A stretch of DNA of 64,000 nucleotides from DATBLE01 sp046732255 (GTDB lineage Bacteria > Actinomycetota > Thermoleophilia > Gaiellales > Gaiellaceae): NCBI GenBank assembly GCA_046732255.1, contig JBKPMR010000061.1:1-64000 (forward strand), given 5' to 3'. The notes beneath the pieces were generated by a model. That model worked only from the letters and a program-made list of their open reading frames with translations, was not told the origin of the DNA and did no database searches. A program made the position numbers and the translations under genes. Within the stretch, counting starts at the first letter, position 1, and each line of letters starts with the position of its first letter. Of the stretch, positions 26,972 to 34,731 are shown piece by piece.

Positions 26972-27050
26972 AGTGCTTTTGGTATCGGCATTTGGAACGT
27001 CCGCACGGCTCCCCGTTTGGGGGGATACCGCGGCGGCAGACCGCTTGGAT

Positions 27051-27776
27051 TCAGCGAAAGAGATCGTGGTCGGGCGGCATGACCAGCTCGGCGGCCGTCC
27101 CCGATCCGGCGACCTCGAGGCCGCGCACGACCGCGGCCGGGATCCGCGAGGTCTTGCCCATCACGAGCTCGGCCGCCGCCGCGATCTCGTCGGCGAGCGC
27201 GATCACGGTCGAGTGCAGCTCGTAGCCGGTCGGGTCGTAGACGCCGCGTAGGTCGCGGAGCACCTCGGTTCCGGCCGCGCCGATCGCGACGTTCGTGATC
27301 CCGAGCCGCCAGGAGCGGCCGAACGTGTCGGTGACGATCACCCCGAGCGTGCGGCCGGTGAGCTCCTCCAGGGCAGCACGGAGCCGGGCGGCGGAGACGT
27401 CCGGATCCTCCGGCAGCAGGACGACGGTGTCGGGTGCCGGCGCGTTCGAGGCGTCGACCCCGGCCGAGGCGCAGACGAGGCCGTGCCTGGTCTCGGCGAT
27501 CACGAGCGGGGGGCGGCTCCGGACGATCCGCACCGACTCGCGCAGGACGACCTCCAGGCGGCGCGGGTCGCCGTCCTGCCCGGCGAGCCGCCGCGCCTCC
27601 TCCGAAGGCTCGACCTCGTCGAGGCGGACGACGCGCCCCTCCGCCTTCGAGACGACCTTCTGAGCGACGCAGACCACGTCACCGTCGCGCAGCTCCACCG
27701 CCGCCGCGATCAGCGACGCCAGGTCGTCGCCTTCGGCGATCTCCGGCAGCCCCTCGACCGGCAGCACCTGGATCAC
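27051..27776 (-). CDS. cofE: Coenzyme F420:L-glutamate ligase
   Basis: The 241-residue CofE-type ligase has QVLPVEGLPEIAEGDDL, VVCVAQKVVSKAEGRVV, VIVTDTFGRSWRLGITNVAIG and GKTSRIPAAVVRG, all typical of the family. It adds glutamates to F420-0 using GTP. It is a stand-alone CofE, not the mycobacterial FbiB fusion with a nitroreductase domain. The GTG start at 27776 overlaps the cofD stop (GTGA). Confidence 0.93.
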   Translation of the reverse strand: MIQVLPVEGLPEIAEGDDLASLIAAAVELRDGDVVCVAQKVVSKAEGRVVRLDEVEPSEEARRLAGQDGDPRRLEVVLRESVRIVRSRPPLVIAETRHGLVCASAGVDASNAPAPDTVVLLPEDPDVSAARLRAALEELTGRTLGVIVTDTFGRSWRLGITNVAIGAAGTEVLRDLRGVYDPTGYELHSTVIALADEIAAAAELVMGKTSRIPAAVVRGLEVAGSGTAAELVMPPDHDLFR

Positions 27777-28705
27777 CGGCCCACCTCCAGCACGGCCTCG
27801 GCCAGGCGCCGCGCAGCACGCCGGTCCCGCATCAGCGTCCGGGTCACGTGCGGCCGGACACCGGCTGCCTCGACGGCTGCGGCGCCCGCCCGGTCGGCCT
27901 CGTCGACGACCAGCGCATCGAGCAGACCGGGGTAACAGCCGGCGACGTGCGCGGGCGAGGTCCCGCCCGCGAGCCGACGCAGCATCCGGTCGGCGGGCCC
28001 CTTCACCGCCTTGCCGCCGATCAGCGGGCTCACACCGACGACCGGCCGCGCCGTGGCCCGAACCGCCTCGCTGATTCCGCGGACGGCCAAGATCGGCCAG
28101 ATGCTGATGTACGGATTGCTCGGCGCGATCACGACCAGCGAGGTCCGCTCGATCGCCTCCACCACACCCGGCGCCGGAGTCGCGAACGCCGCCCCTTCGA
28201 AGCGGACGCCGTCGACCGCGTCGCGGCCGCGGCGCTGCACGAACCACTCCTGAAGCGACCGGGCGCCGCCCGGCGTCTCCAGGATCGTCCGCAGCCGATG
28301 GTCGGTCGCGGGAAGGACGCGGACGTCCACGCCGAACGCCTTCGCAATCCGCGCCGTCACCGCCGACAGCGGCTCGCCTGCTCGCAGCGCCTTCGTCCGA
28401 ACCAGGTGGAGACCGAGGTCGCGGTCGCCGAGCTGGAACCAGGTCTCCTCGTCGCCCAGCGCCTTCGCCGTCTCGAGCGCGTTCCAGGTCTCGCGGCGCC
28501 GTCCCCAGCCTCGTCGCGTGTCGTGAAGGTCGGCGAGCGCATAGACGATGCTGTCCAGATCGGGCGAGACGTGCAGGCCGAAGAACTCGTCGTCGTCGCC
28601 GACGTTGCCGATCACGGTCACGTTCCCAGGCCCGACGACGTCTACGAGCCCGCGTACGAAGCGCGCGCCGCCGACGCCGCCCGAGAGAACGCACACGTTG
28701 TCCAT
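27773..28705 (-). CDS. cofD: 2-phospho-L-lactate (or PEP) transferase
   Basis: The 310-residue CofD/FbiA protein starts MDNVCVLSGGVGGARFVRGL, the GDP-binding loop, and has GNVGDDDEFFGLHVSPDLDS and APSNPYISIWPIL. It joins the activated phosphoacid to FO to make F420-0 or dehydro-F420-0. The ATG is preceded by TAGTGT (minus strand, 28715-28720) at 9 nt. It forms a two-gene operon with cofE. Confidence 0.94.
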   Translation of the reverse strand: MDNVCVLSGGVGGARFVRGLVDVVGPGNVTVIGNVGDDDEFFGLHVSPDLDSIVYALADLHDTRRGWGRRRETWNALETAKALGDEETWFQLGDRDLGLHLVRTKALRAGEPLSAVTARIAKAFGVDVRVLPATDHRLRTILETPGGARSLQEWFVQRRGRDAVDGVRFEGAAFATPAPGVVEAIERTSLVVIAPSNPYISIWPILAVRGISEAVRATARPVVGVSPLIGGKAVKGPADRMLRRLAGGTSPAHVAGCYPGLLDALVVDEADRAGAAAVEAAGVRPHVTRTLMRDRRAARRLAEAVLEVGR

Positions 28706-28725
28706 CCCGCAGTGACACTACCGCC

Positions 28726-30372
28726 GTGCCGGAGCAGGAGCATCTGGACAACAAGGCGATTGCGGCGCGGCTCGACTCCTTCGCCACGCTGCTCGAGCTC
28801 GCCGGGGCGAACCCCTATTCGGCGCGCGCCTACCGCCGCGCTGCGGAGCTGATCCGCTCGACCGAGGCGCCTGTCGCCGAGCTGATCCGCGTCGGTCGCG
28901 TCCGCGAGCTGCGCGGAATCGGCTCGGGGATCGGGCGTCGTCTGGAAGAGCTGGTCGAGACGGGAGAGATCGCCGAGCTCGAAGAGCTCGAGCGGCAGGT
29001 CTCGCCGGACCTCGTCGGGCTCGGCCTCTACCTGGGGATCGGCGCCCGCCGCGCGGTCCAGATCGCCGAGACGCTCGGCATCCGCACGGCCGCCGAGCTG
29101 CGCGAGGCTGCCGCGGCCGGGCGCCTGCGCGAGGTGCCTGGGATCGGGCCCTCGACCGAGGCGAAGCTGCTCGCCGCCCTCGCCCGCGAGGAAGAACCAC
29201 GCGCAGCGCGCGGGATGCTGCTCCACCGCGCGCGGCGACTGCTCGCCGAGATCGCCGAGCCGCTGGGCGGCATGCCGGCCGGCGACCCGCGCCGGTACCG
29301 AGACTCGAGCGAACGGCTCGCCGTCGTCGCCGCCGCAGACGACCCGGAGCCGGTGCTGGCCGCCTTCGAGGCGTTGCCGCAGATCGTGTCGGTGCTGGAA
29401 CGGTCGGAGCGCCGCGCGTACGGCGTCACCGTCGAGGGAGCGCCCGTGGAGCTGGTCGTGGCAGCGCCGGCGAGCTTCGGCACCGAGCTCCTCCGGGCGA
29501 CCGGCGCGCCGGAGTACGTCGCGGCGCTCGAGCCGCTCCCCGACGCGCCGGACGAGGACGGCGTCTACGGAGCGCTCGGGATCCCGTTCTGTCCGCCCGA
29601 GCTCCGGGAGGCGGCGTTCCGCGACGAGCCGCCGCCGCTCGTCGAGCTCGCGCAGATCCGCGGCGACCTGCACGCGCACACGACCTGGTCGGACGGCACG
29701 GCGACGGTCGAGGAGATGGCGCTTGCCGCAATGGCGCGCGGCTACGACTACATCGCGATCTGCGACCACACACCCGCGGTCGGCGCCGTGCGAGGGCTGA
29801 CCGCCGACGACCTGCGCCGGCAGGCACTCGAGATCGCAGACGTGAACGAGGCGGTCGCCCCCTTCCGGGTGCTCCGTGGCACCGAGTGCGACATCCACCC
29901 GGACGGTCGGCTCGACTTGCAGGACTCGATCCTGGCCGAGCTCGACTGGGTGCAGGCGAGCGTGCACGGCGGTCAGCGCCTCCCGAAGCGCGAGCAGGTC
30001 AAGCGCGTCGAGGAGGCGCTCCGCAACCCCCACGTTCGCTGTCTCTCTCATCCGAAGGGCCGGTACATCAACCGACGCCCGGAAAACGAGCTCGACGTCG
30101 ACCGCCTGATCGAGGTCGCGCTCGAGGAGGGAGTGGCGCTGGAGGTGAACGGCCTCCCCGACCGGCTCGACCTTCGTGACGTCTACGTACGGCAGGCGGT
30201 CGAGGCCGGCGTGACGATCGTCTGCTCGACGGACGCGCACTCCGTGCGCGGCCTCGGGAACATGGAGCTGGCGGTAGCGACCGCCAGGCGCGGCTGGGCG
30301 CCGCCTGCGGCCGTGCTCAACACCCGGCCGCTAGATTCCGTCCTTCGTGGACGCGGATCGCTTCGCCGCTGA
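28726..30372 (+). CDS. PolX-like protein with intact PHP domain and degraded polymerase site
   Basis: The 548-residue protein has PolX architecture: an N-terminal HhH/lyase region (NPYSARAYRRAAELI, LRGIGSGIGRRLEEL), a fingers HhH (VPGIGPSTEAKLLAAL), a palm-like region (about 180-290) and a C-terminal PHP domain from about 315 (GDLHAHTTWSDGTATVEEMA, ICDHTPAV, CLSHPKGR, STDAHS) with metal-binding His and Asp. The palm lacks the expected G-S...GDxD pair: that stretch reads GDPRRYRDSSERLAVVAAAD. It is therefore probably a PHP nuclease or phosphatase rather than a polymerase. It starts with GTG and is divergent from cofD with a 20-bp gap. Confidence 0.85.
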   Translation: MPEQEHLDNKAIAARLDSFATLLELAGANPYSARAYRRAAELIRSTEAPVAELIRVGRVRELRGIGSGIGRRLEELVETGEIAELEELERQVSPDLVGLGLYLGIGARRAVQIAETLGIRTAAELREAAAAGRLREVPGIGPSTEAKLLAALAREEEPRAARGMLLHRARRLLAEIAEPLGGMPAGDPRRYRDSSERLAVVAAADDPEPVLAAFEALPQIVSVLERSERRAYGVTVEGAPVELVVAAPASFGTELLRATGAPEYVAALEPLPDAPDEDGVYGALGIPFCPPELREAAFRDEPPPLVELAQIRGDLHAHTTWSDGTATVEEMALAAMARGYDYIAICDHTPAVGAVRGLTADDLRRQALEIADVNEAVAPFRVLRGTECDIHPDGRLDLQDSILAELDWVQASVHGGQRLPKREQVKRVEEALRNPHVRCLSHPKGRYINRRPENELDVDRLIEVALEEGVALEVNGLPDRLDLRDVYVRQAVEAGVTIVCSTDAHSVRGLGNMELAVATARRGWAPPAAVLNTRPLDSVLRGRGSLRR

Positions 30373-31018
30373 GCTGCCCGGGCTGTTCGACGATTTCCCC
30401 CGCTCCGAGATCCCGCGTGGCCGCAGGTTCGACGACGTGATCGGCGGGATCCCCAACCTTGCGACCGAGAACGTCCTGGCGCTGCTCAACCTCGCGGCAT
30501 CGCTGCTCGGGCCCGACGAGAGCTACGTCGAGGTCGGGTCGTTCTACGGCGCCAGTTTGATCGGTGCCATGCGGGGCCACACGGGCGACTTCGTCGCGAT
30601 CGACCGGTTCTCGTTCGACGTGCCGGAAGTGCGCGGCCGGCCGCTCCCCAAAGCGAACCGGGCCGGGCTAGAGGAGAGCCTCGCGCGGTTCAGCGCCGAC
30701 AGCGCGACGATCCTCGAGGGCGACGCCTTCGAGCTGATCGAGGGCGGCGCGCTCGGCGACCGGCAGGTCGGCGTGTACTACTGGGACGGCCCGCACGACT
30801 ACGACGGCCAGCTGCGCGGGATGAGGGCGATCGAGCCGTGGCTGGCACCCGAGGCGCTGATCGTGGTCGACGACTACGACTGGGGCACGGTCGCACAGGC
30901 CACTCACGACTACGTCTCGACCGACCCGAGGGCCGAGCTGCTGGTGGAGATCGGCGGCGAGGCGGCCGACCAGGTCTGGTGGTGGGACGGCGTCGCCGTC
31001 GTGGCCAAGCGCAGCTAG
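30347..31018 (+). CDS. Class I SAM-dependent methyltransferase (Methyltransf_24-like)
   Basis: The 223-residue protein has SYVEVGSFYGASLIGAM (SAM-binding GxG loop), FVAIDRF, GVYYWDGPHDYDGQLRGMR and ALIVVDDYDWG, as in small-molecule or sugar methyltransferases of surface-polysaccharide loci. The GTG start at 30347 overlaps the PolX 3' end by 26 bp, yet TAGATT (30332-30337) 9 nt upstream suggests its own promoter. The methyl acceptor is unknown. Confidence 0.8.
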   Translation: MDADRFAAELPGLFDDFPRSEIPRGRRFDDVIGGIPNLATENVLALLNLAASLLGPDESYVEVGSFYGASLIGAMRGHTGDFVAIDRFSFDVPEVRGRPLPKANRAGLEESLARFSADSATILEGDAFELIEGGALGDRQVGVYYWDGPHDYDGQLRGMRAIEPWLAPEALIVVDDYDWGTVAQATHDYVSTDPRAELLVEIGGEAADQVWWWDGVAVVAKRS

Positions 31019-31026
31019 ATGCGTCA

Positions 31027-31079
31027 GGGGGGAACCGGCCGTTCCCCCCGCGCGAGCGAGCAATGCGGCCGGAGGCCGC
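31027..31079. terminator. GGGGAAC/GTTCCCC hairpin with companion stem
   Basis: GGGGGGAAC and GTTCCCCCC pair across a 5-nt loop (31027-31049). GCGAGCGAGC follows, then a second stem GCGGCC GGA GGCCGC (31065-31079). It fills the convergent gap between the methyltransferase and the small protein gene, where a bidirectional terminator is expected. Confidence 0.7.
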
Positions 31080-31087
31080 GGCGAGCG

Positions 31088-31360
31088 TCAACGGCGACCT
31101 GGGCCTGACATCGTCCACTCCGTGAGGTCGAACCAGTGCGAGCCCTTCAGCGCGTCGACCACACGTGGATCGGTATGACGCTTGTAGAAGACGTGTCGCT
31201 CGACGTCGGCGCAGATCTCGACCTCGTCGAGATTGATGTCCGGGATCTTCATCAGCGCCTCGGCCGGGAGCTGCGCCTCCCGTACGGTCAGGTGCTTGAA
31301 CTGGAGGTCGGGCGCGAGCTCCATCAGCTCGGGCCAGTCGGGGCAGCTCTGGTAGCTCAT
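31088..31360 (-). CDS. Hypothetical 90-residue protein
   Basis: A 90-residue acidic protein beginning MSYQSCPDWPELMELAPDLQ, with a mid segment LMKIPDINLDEVEICADVERHVF and the end HWFDLTEWTMSG. It has no signal peptide or membrane segment. The ATG overlaps the wzt stop (ATGA), so it is translated with the ABC ATPase; this implies a role with polysaccharide export. I do not recognise the family. Confidence 0.7.
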   Translation of the reverse strand: MSYQSCPDWPELMELAPDLQFKHLTVREAQLPAEALMKIPDINLDEVEICADVERHVFYKRHTDPRVVDALKGSHWFDLTEWTMSGPGRR

Positions 31361-32580
31361 CGCCCTGTTACTTCGGCAGTGGCGCCGATCTCCTGCAACG
31401 ACCACGTGCCGTCGAGCAGCACCGGGCCGCGTGCACCCTCCCCCGGGTAGACGACGAACCGGACTCCGTCGTCGAGCCAGTGGTAGAGCCGGCGGCCGCT
31501 CTGGTCGCCGAGCTCGAAGCGCAGGCGGAATCGGCCGTCGGCGAGGGGCGGCCGCTCGACGTCGAACCGGAGCAGGCGTTCGCCCGGCACCTCCTCCCAG
31601 CCGAGCTCGGCTGTATCGAGCGCTGCGGCGGCGAGCAACAGCCCCGCCTCGTCTCTGAGCTCGATCGAGACCCGGGGCGGCGCCAGAGCTTCGCGCGCGG
31701 CGATCCGGAGCTCGACCGTGAGGGGCTCGCCGGCGGCGAGCTGCTGCCGCTCCTCGCCGTCGGGCCCGAGCAGGCGGGCGGCGGCGATCCGGGCTTCGCC
31801 GCTCCCGTACTCGCGCAGGCCGGCCGCGCCCTCGGCCGGGTCGCGCTCGTCGGCGAGCAGCTTGTGGTAGCGGGCGATCGCCTCCTGCGCCGAGCCGTCG
31901 AGCTCGACGCGTCCGTTCCGCAGGAGCAGCGCGCGCTGGCACAGGCGCTCCACCGAGGCGGCGTCGTGCGAGACGAAGACGATCGTCCCGCCGCGCTGCT
32001 TGTACTCGAAGATCTTCGCGAAGCACTTGCGCTGGAACTCCTCGTCCCCGACCGCGAAGACCTCGTCCAGCAACAGGATGTCCGCGTCGATGTGGGCCGC
32101 GACCGCGAAACCGAGGCGCATGTACATGCCCGACGAGTAGGTGCGCACCGGGTTGTCGATGAACCGTTCCAGCTCGGCGAAGGAGACGATCTCGTCGAAC
32201 CGCTCGTCGATTGTCCTTCGCTTGAGGCCGTACAGCGAGCCGTTCAGGTAGACGTTCTCGCGCCCGGAGAAGTCGGGATGGAACCCGGCGCCGAGCTCGA
32301 GCAGCGACGCGACCCGCCCACCCGCAGCGACGCGGCCCGACGTGGGCGTGATGATCCCCGCGATCAGGCTGAGCAGGGTCGTCTTCCCCGAGCCGTTGCG
32401 GCCGACGAGGCCGACCGCGTCGCCCGGCTCGACTGCCAGCGAGACGTCTCGGAGCGCCCAGACCTCCGCCGCAGAAGGCCTGCCGCGGCGCAGCACGAGC
32501 TCCTTCAGCGTCCGCACCGGCTCCGGGTTGACCAGGAAGCGCCGGCTCGCTCGCTCGGCGCTGATCTCACCGGGTTTCAT
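31357..32580 (-). CDS. wzt: Polysaccharide ABC exporter ATPase, Wzt type
   Basis: The 407-residue protein has an ABC ATPase (residues 1-240: Walker A GLVGRNGSGKTTL, signature YSSGM, Walker B ILLLDE, H-loop FVSHD) and a C-terminal beta-sandwich of about 150 residues, as in Wzt proteins that bind modified glycan ends. Its permease partner is probably the Wzm at 36295-37101, which lies 3.7 kb upstream beyond hemE-hemH and a toxin-antitoxin pair. The start codon lies inside a perfect hairpin (32574-32604). Confidence 0.9.
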   Translation of the reverse strand: MKPGEISAERASRRFLVNPEPVRTLKELVLRRGRPSAAEVWALRDVSLAVEPGDAVGLVGRNGSGKTTLLSLIAGIITPTSGRVAAGGRVASLLELGAGFHPDFSGRENVYLNGSLYGLKRRTIDERFDEIVSFAELERFIDNPVRTYSSGMYMRLGFAVAAHIDADILLLDEVFAVGDEEFQRKCFAKIFEYKQRGGTIVFVSHDAASVERLCQRALLLRNGRVELDGSAQEAIARYHKLLADERDPAEGAAGLREYGSGEARIAAARLLGPDGEERQQLAAGEPLTVELRIAAREALAPPRVSIELRDEAGLLLAAAALDTAELGWEEVPGERLLRFDVERPPLADGRFRLRFELGDQSGRRLYHWLDDGVRFVVYPGEGARGPVLLDGTWSLQEIGATAEVTGR

Positions 32581-32604
32581 GGGCCAGATCCTGGCCCATG
32601 AAAC
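32574..32604 (-). promoter_or_regulatory. Perfect hairpin over the wzt start codon
   Basis: Arms GTTTCATGGGCCAG and CTGGCCCATGAAAC (14 bp each, 3-nt loop) form a perfect palindrome that includes the wzt ATG in its downstream arm. In RNA it would hide the start codon; in DNA it could be an operator. Confidence 0.65.
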
Positions 32605-32618
32605 GGGGGAGGGGTCCG

Positions 32619-32696
32619 AGGGGAACCGGGAGGTTCCCCTGTTAACGTCGGCCTCTGGAAGAAGGGGGCTCGTGGGGGAAACATGGTTTCTCCCAC
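32619..32696. terminator. Two GGGGAA-type hairpins after hemH
   Basis: AGGGGAACC GGGA GGTTCCCCT (32619-32640) is a perfect 9-bp stem. GTGGGGGAAAC ATG GTTTCTCCCAC (32672-32696) is an 11-bp stem with one mismatch. Both lie 3' of hemH and 5' of wzt on the minus strand and belong to the same family as 31027-31049. Confidence 0.6.
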
Positions 32697-32722
32697 GGGA
32701 GCGAGCTGGAGGCGAGCGACTT

Positions 32723-33682
32723 TCATGCCGTCGAGGGTACCGCCAGCGCCCGCCGCACTATGGTCGCGAGCGTGTCGACGAACGCGGGGTCCGCGTTCGG
32801 CATCTCGATCCGGGCAAGTCGCAGCCCCAGCTCGGCCGCCTTCTCCTGCGCCTCCGTGTCGATGTCCCAGCGGATCTCGAGATGGTCGGCGACGAACCCG
32901 ACCGGGCAGACGAGCACGTCGTCGACGCCCCTGCTGCGCAGCTCGGCGAGGTGGTCGATGATGTCCGGCTGGAGCCACGGCTCACCCGTCCGGGACTCGG
33001 ATTGGTAGCTGAAGGTCCAGTCGCGAAGTCCTGCGGACTTCGCGACTAACTGACTCGTCTCGAGCAGCTGTTCCTGATACGGATCATCCTCCTCGAGAAT
33101 TCGAGCAGGAAGCGAATGCGCCGTGAAGACGACATGCGCGGTCGTCCCTCGCACTCGGTCGGCGAGGAGCTCCACGAAGCCGGGCTCCAGATGCCAGCTC
33201 TCGACGAACGTGATGTCCGCCCGCCCGGCGACCGCCTCCTCGAGCTGCTCGCGGTAGCCGCCGATCGAGAGTCGCGAGTAGTGCGGTGCGAGGACGAGAC
33301 CGACGATCGCGTCCGCCCCCGCGTCTAGCGCCGACTCGGCCGCGTCGGCGATCCGCGGCCGCCAGTGCTTCATCCCGGTGAGGACCGGCAGGCCGAGCTC
33401 GGCCTCGAGCGCGGCCCGAACCTGCGCGGTGATCTCGTTCAGCGGGTTCGAGTCCTCGATCCCGAGCCGCCGGTAGCGCTCGGTCAGGTCGGCGAGCAGC
33501 TCGGGCCGCACCGGCCGGCCGCCGCGGATGTCGGCGTAGTAGGCGGGGACGTCGTCGATCCGGTCCGGCGAGCCGTAGGCCATGAGCACCACCGCAGCGT
33601 TGACGCCTTCAGCGTCACGACATCGCCTCGTACCAAACTCGACAGCCGCGTTGTCGGCTTTGTACTCGGCTTCATCTCTCAC
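32723..33682 (-). CDS. hemH: Ferrochelatase / coproporphyrin ferrochelatase
   Basis: The 319-residue protein has the family blocks VVLMAYGSPDRIDDVPAYYADIRGGR, GMKHWRP, the catalytic His in VVFTAHSLPARI, FSYQSESRTGEPWLQPDI and VCPVGFVADHLEIRWDID. It inserts ferrous iron into a porphyrin; in actinobacteria the substrate is normally coproporphyrin III. GTG at 33682 overlaps the hemE stop (GTGA), and the longer frame up to 34096 lies inside hemE. A perfect 12-bp hairpin is embedded in the coding sequence at 33020-33046. Confidence 0.93.
   Translation of the reverse strand: MRDEAEYKADNAAVEFGTRRCRDAEGVNAAVVLMAYGSPDRIDDVPAYYADIRGGRPVRPELLADLTERYRRLGIEDSNPLNEITAQVRAALEAELGLPVLTGMKHWRPRIADAAESALDAGADAIVGLVLAPHYSRLSIGGYREQLEEAVAGRADITFVESWHLEPGFVELLADRVRGTTAHVVFTAHSLPARILEEDDPYQEQLLETSQLVAKSAGLRDWTFSYQSESRTGEPWLQPDIIDHLAELRSRGVDDVLVCPVGFVADHLEIRWDIDTEAQEKAAELGLRLARIEMPNADPAFVDTLATIVRRALAVPSTA
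33020..33046. repeat. Perfect 12-bp hairpin inside hemH
   Basis: GTCGCGAAGTCC and its exact complement flank a TGC loop. The codons read LVAKSAGLRDW at a surface-loop position of the ferrochelatase and keep the normal alignment length. It resembles the hairpin at 63580-63604. Confidence 0.75.
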
Positions 33683-34710
33683 GTGACCGCCCGCGCAGTC
33701 CGCTCGTGGACGAGCTCCACGAGTCGCGACAAGTCCGAGGGACTCGTCTCGGGCAAGACGCCGTGACCGAGGTTGAAGACGTGACCAGGGCGCCCACCGG
33801 CACGCGTTAGCACGTCGCCTGCGGCCGCTTCGATCCGCGGCCACGGCGCGAGCAGCGCGGCCGGGTCGAGGTTCCCCTGCACGGCACGTTCGGGGCCGAC
33901 CGCGAGCCAACCCTGGTCGAGCGGCACGCGCCAGTCGAGGCCGATCGAGTCGCCGCCCGTCGTGGCCATCGACGCAAGCAGATGTGTAGTGCCGGTGCCG
34001 AAGTGGATCGTCGGCACGTCGACCGCAGCCAGGATCCGCGCCGAGTAGGGCGCCACGAACTCCTCGTAATCGAGAACTGAGAGCACGCCGACCCACGAGT
34101 CGAAGAGCTGGATCACGTCGGCACCGGCCCCCGCCTGAGCCACGACATACGCGGCGAATCCTTCGGTCAGCCGGTCCATCAGCGCATGCCAGACGGACGG
34201 CTCGCGGTACATCAGCTCCTTCACCCGGACGAAGTCGCGGCTCGGCCTGCCCTCGACCAGGTAGCCGGCGACCGTGAACGGGCCTCCGCAGAAGCCGACG
34301 AGGGCCTGCTCGGCGCCGAGCTCGCGGCGCACGATTCGGATCGCCTCGAGCACTGGGCCGTAGGCATCCCCGGGATCGGGCAGGCTCAGCCGGTCGACGT
34401 CGGCTGCGCCCGCGATCGGCGCGGCGACGACCGGTCCGACGCCTTCGACCAGCTCGACCTCGAGCCCCATCCCGAGGACCGGCGTGACGATGTCCGCGAA
34501 CAGCACCGCGGCGTCGACGCCGTGCCGGCGCACCGGCTGAAGCGTTACCTCGGCACAGAGCTCGGGCGTGCCCGCGATCTCGAAGAAGGAGTGCCGTTCA
34601 CGCAGCGCCCGGTACTCCGGCAGCGACCGGCCGGCCTGGCGCATGAACCACACGGGGGTACGCTCGACCGGCTCACGCCGCAACGCGCGGACGAGGAGCG
34701 GATCGGACAC
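33679..34710 (-). CDS. hemE: Uroporphyrinogen decarboxylase
   Basis: The 343-residue protein has the UROD signatures VWFMRQAGRSLPEYR, the catalytic Asp in AAVLFADIVTPV, the segment GFCGGPFTVAGYLVEG, FDSWVGVLS and GNLDPAALLAPW. It turns uroporphyrinogen III into coproporphyrinogen III. The GTG start has TAGTGT on the minus strand (34717-34722) 6 nt upstream. It forms a coupled operon with hemH; other heme genes are not in the window. Confidence 0.95.
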   Translation of the reverse strand: MSDPLLVRALRREPVERTPVWFMRQAGRSLPEYRALRERHSFFEIAGTPELCAEVTLQPVRRHGVDAAVLFADIVTPVLGMGLEVELVEGVGPVVAAPIAGAADVDRLSLPDPGDAYGPVLEAIRIVRRELGAEQALVGFCGGPFTVAGYLVEGRPSRDFVRVKELMYREPSVWHALMDRLTEGFAAYVVAQAGAGADVIQLFDSWVGVLSVLDYEEFVAPYSARILAAVDVPTIHFGTGTTHLLASMATTGGDSIGLDWRVPLDQGWLAVGPERAVQGNLDPAALLAPWPRIEAAAGDVLTRAGGRPGHVFNLGHGVLPETSPSDLSRLVELVHERTARAVT

Positions 34711-34731
34711 GGCCCTACACTAGCCCCGAAA
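34711..34731. promoter_or_regulatory. Overlapping divergent leaderless promoters, hemE / hypothetical
   Basis: The starts are 21 bp apart. TACACT (34716-34721, plus) is 10 nt before the ATG at 34732, and TAGTGT (minus, 34717-34722) is 6 nt before the hemE GTG. The two -10 boxes overlap almost fully in CTACACTAG, so polymerases cannot occupy both at once. Confidence 0.65.

Noticed and set aside
23828..27082. Open frame of 1084 codons on the plus strand
   Set aside because: It lies antisense to the macro-domain and GGDEF genes, whose minus-strand frames carry recognisable motifs; the plus-strand product is low-complexity Arg/Glu/Leu-rich, as expected of a shadow frame in GC-rich DNA.
33679..34096. 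Longer N-terminus for ferrochelatase
   Set aside because: The extra codons lie wholly inside hemE in another frame; the GTG at 33682 with the GTGA overlap fits the family length.
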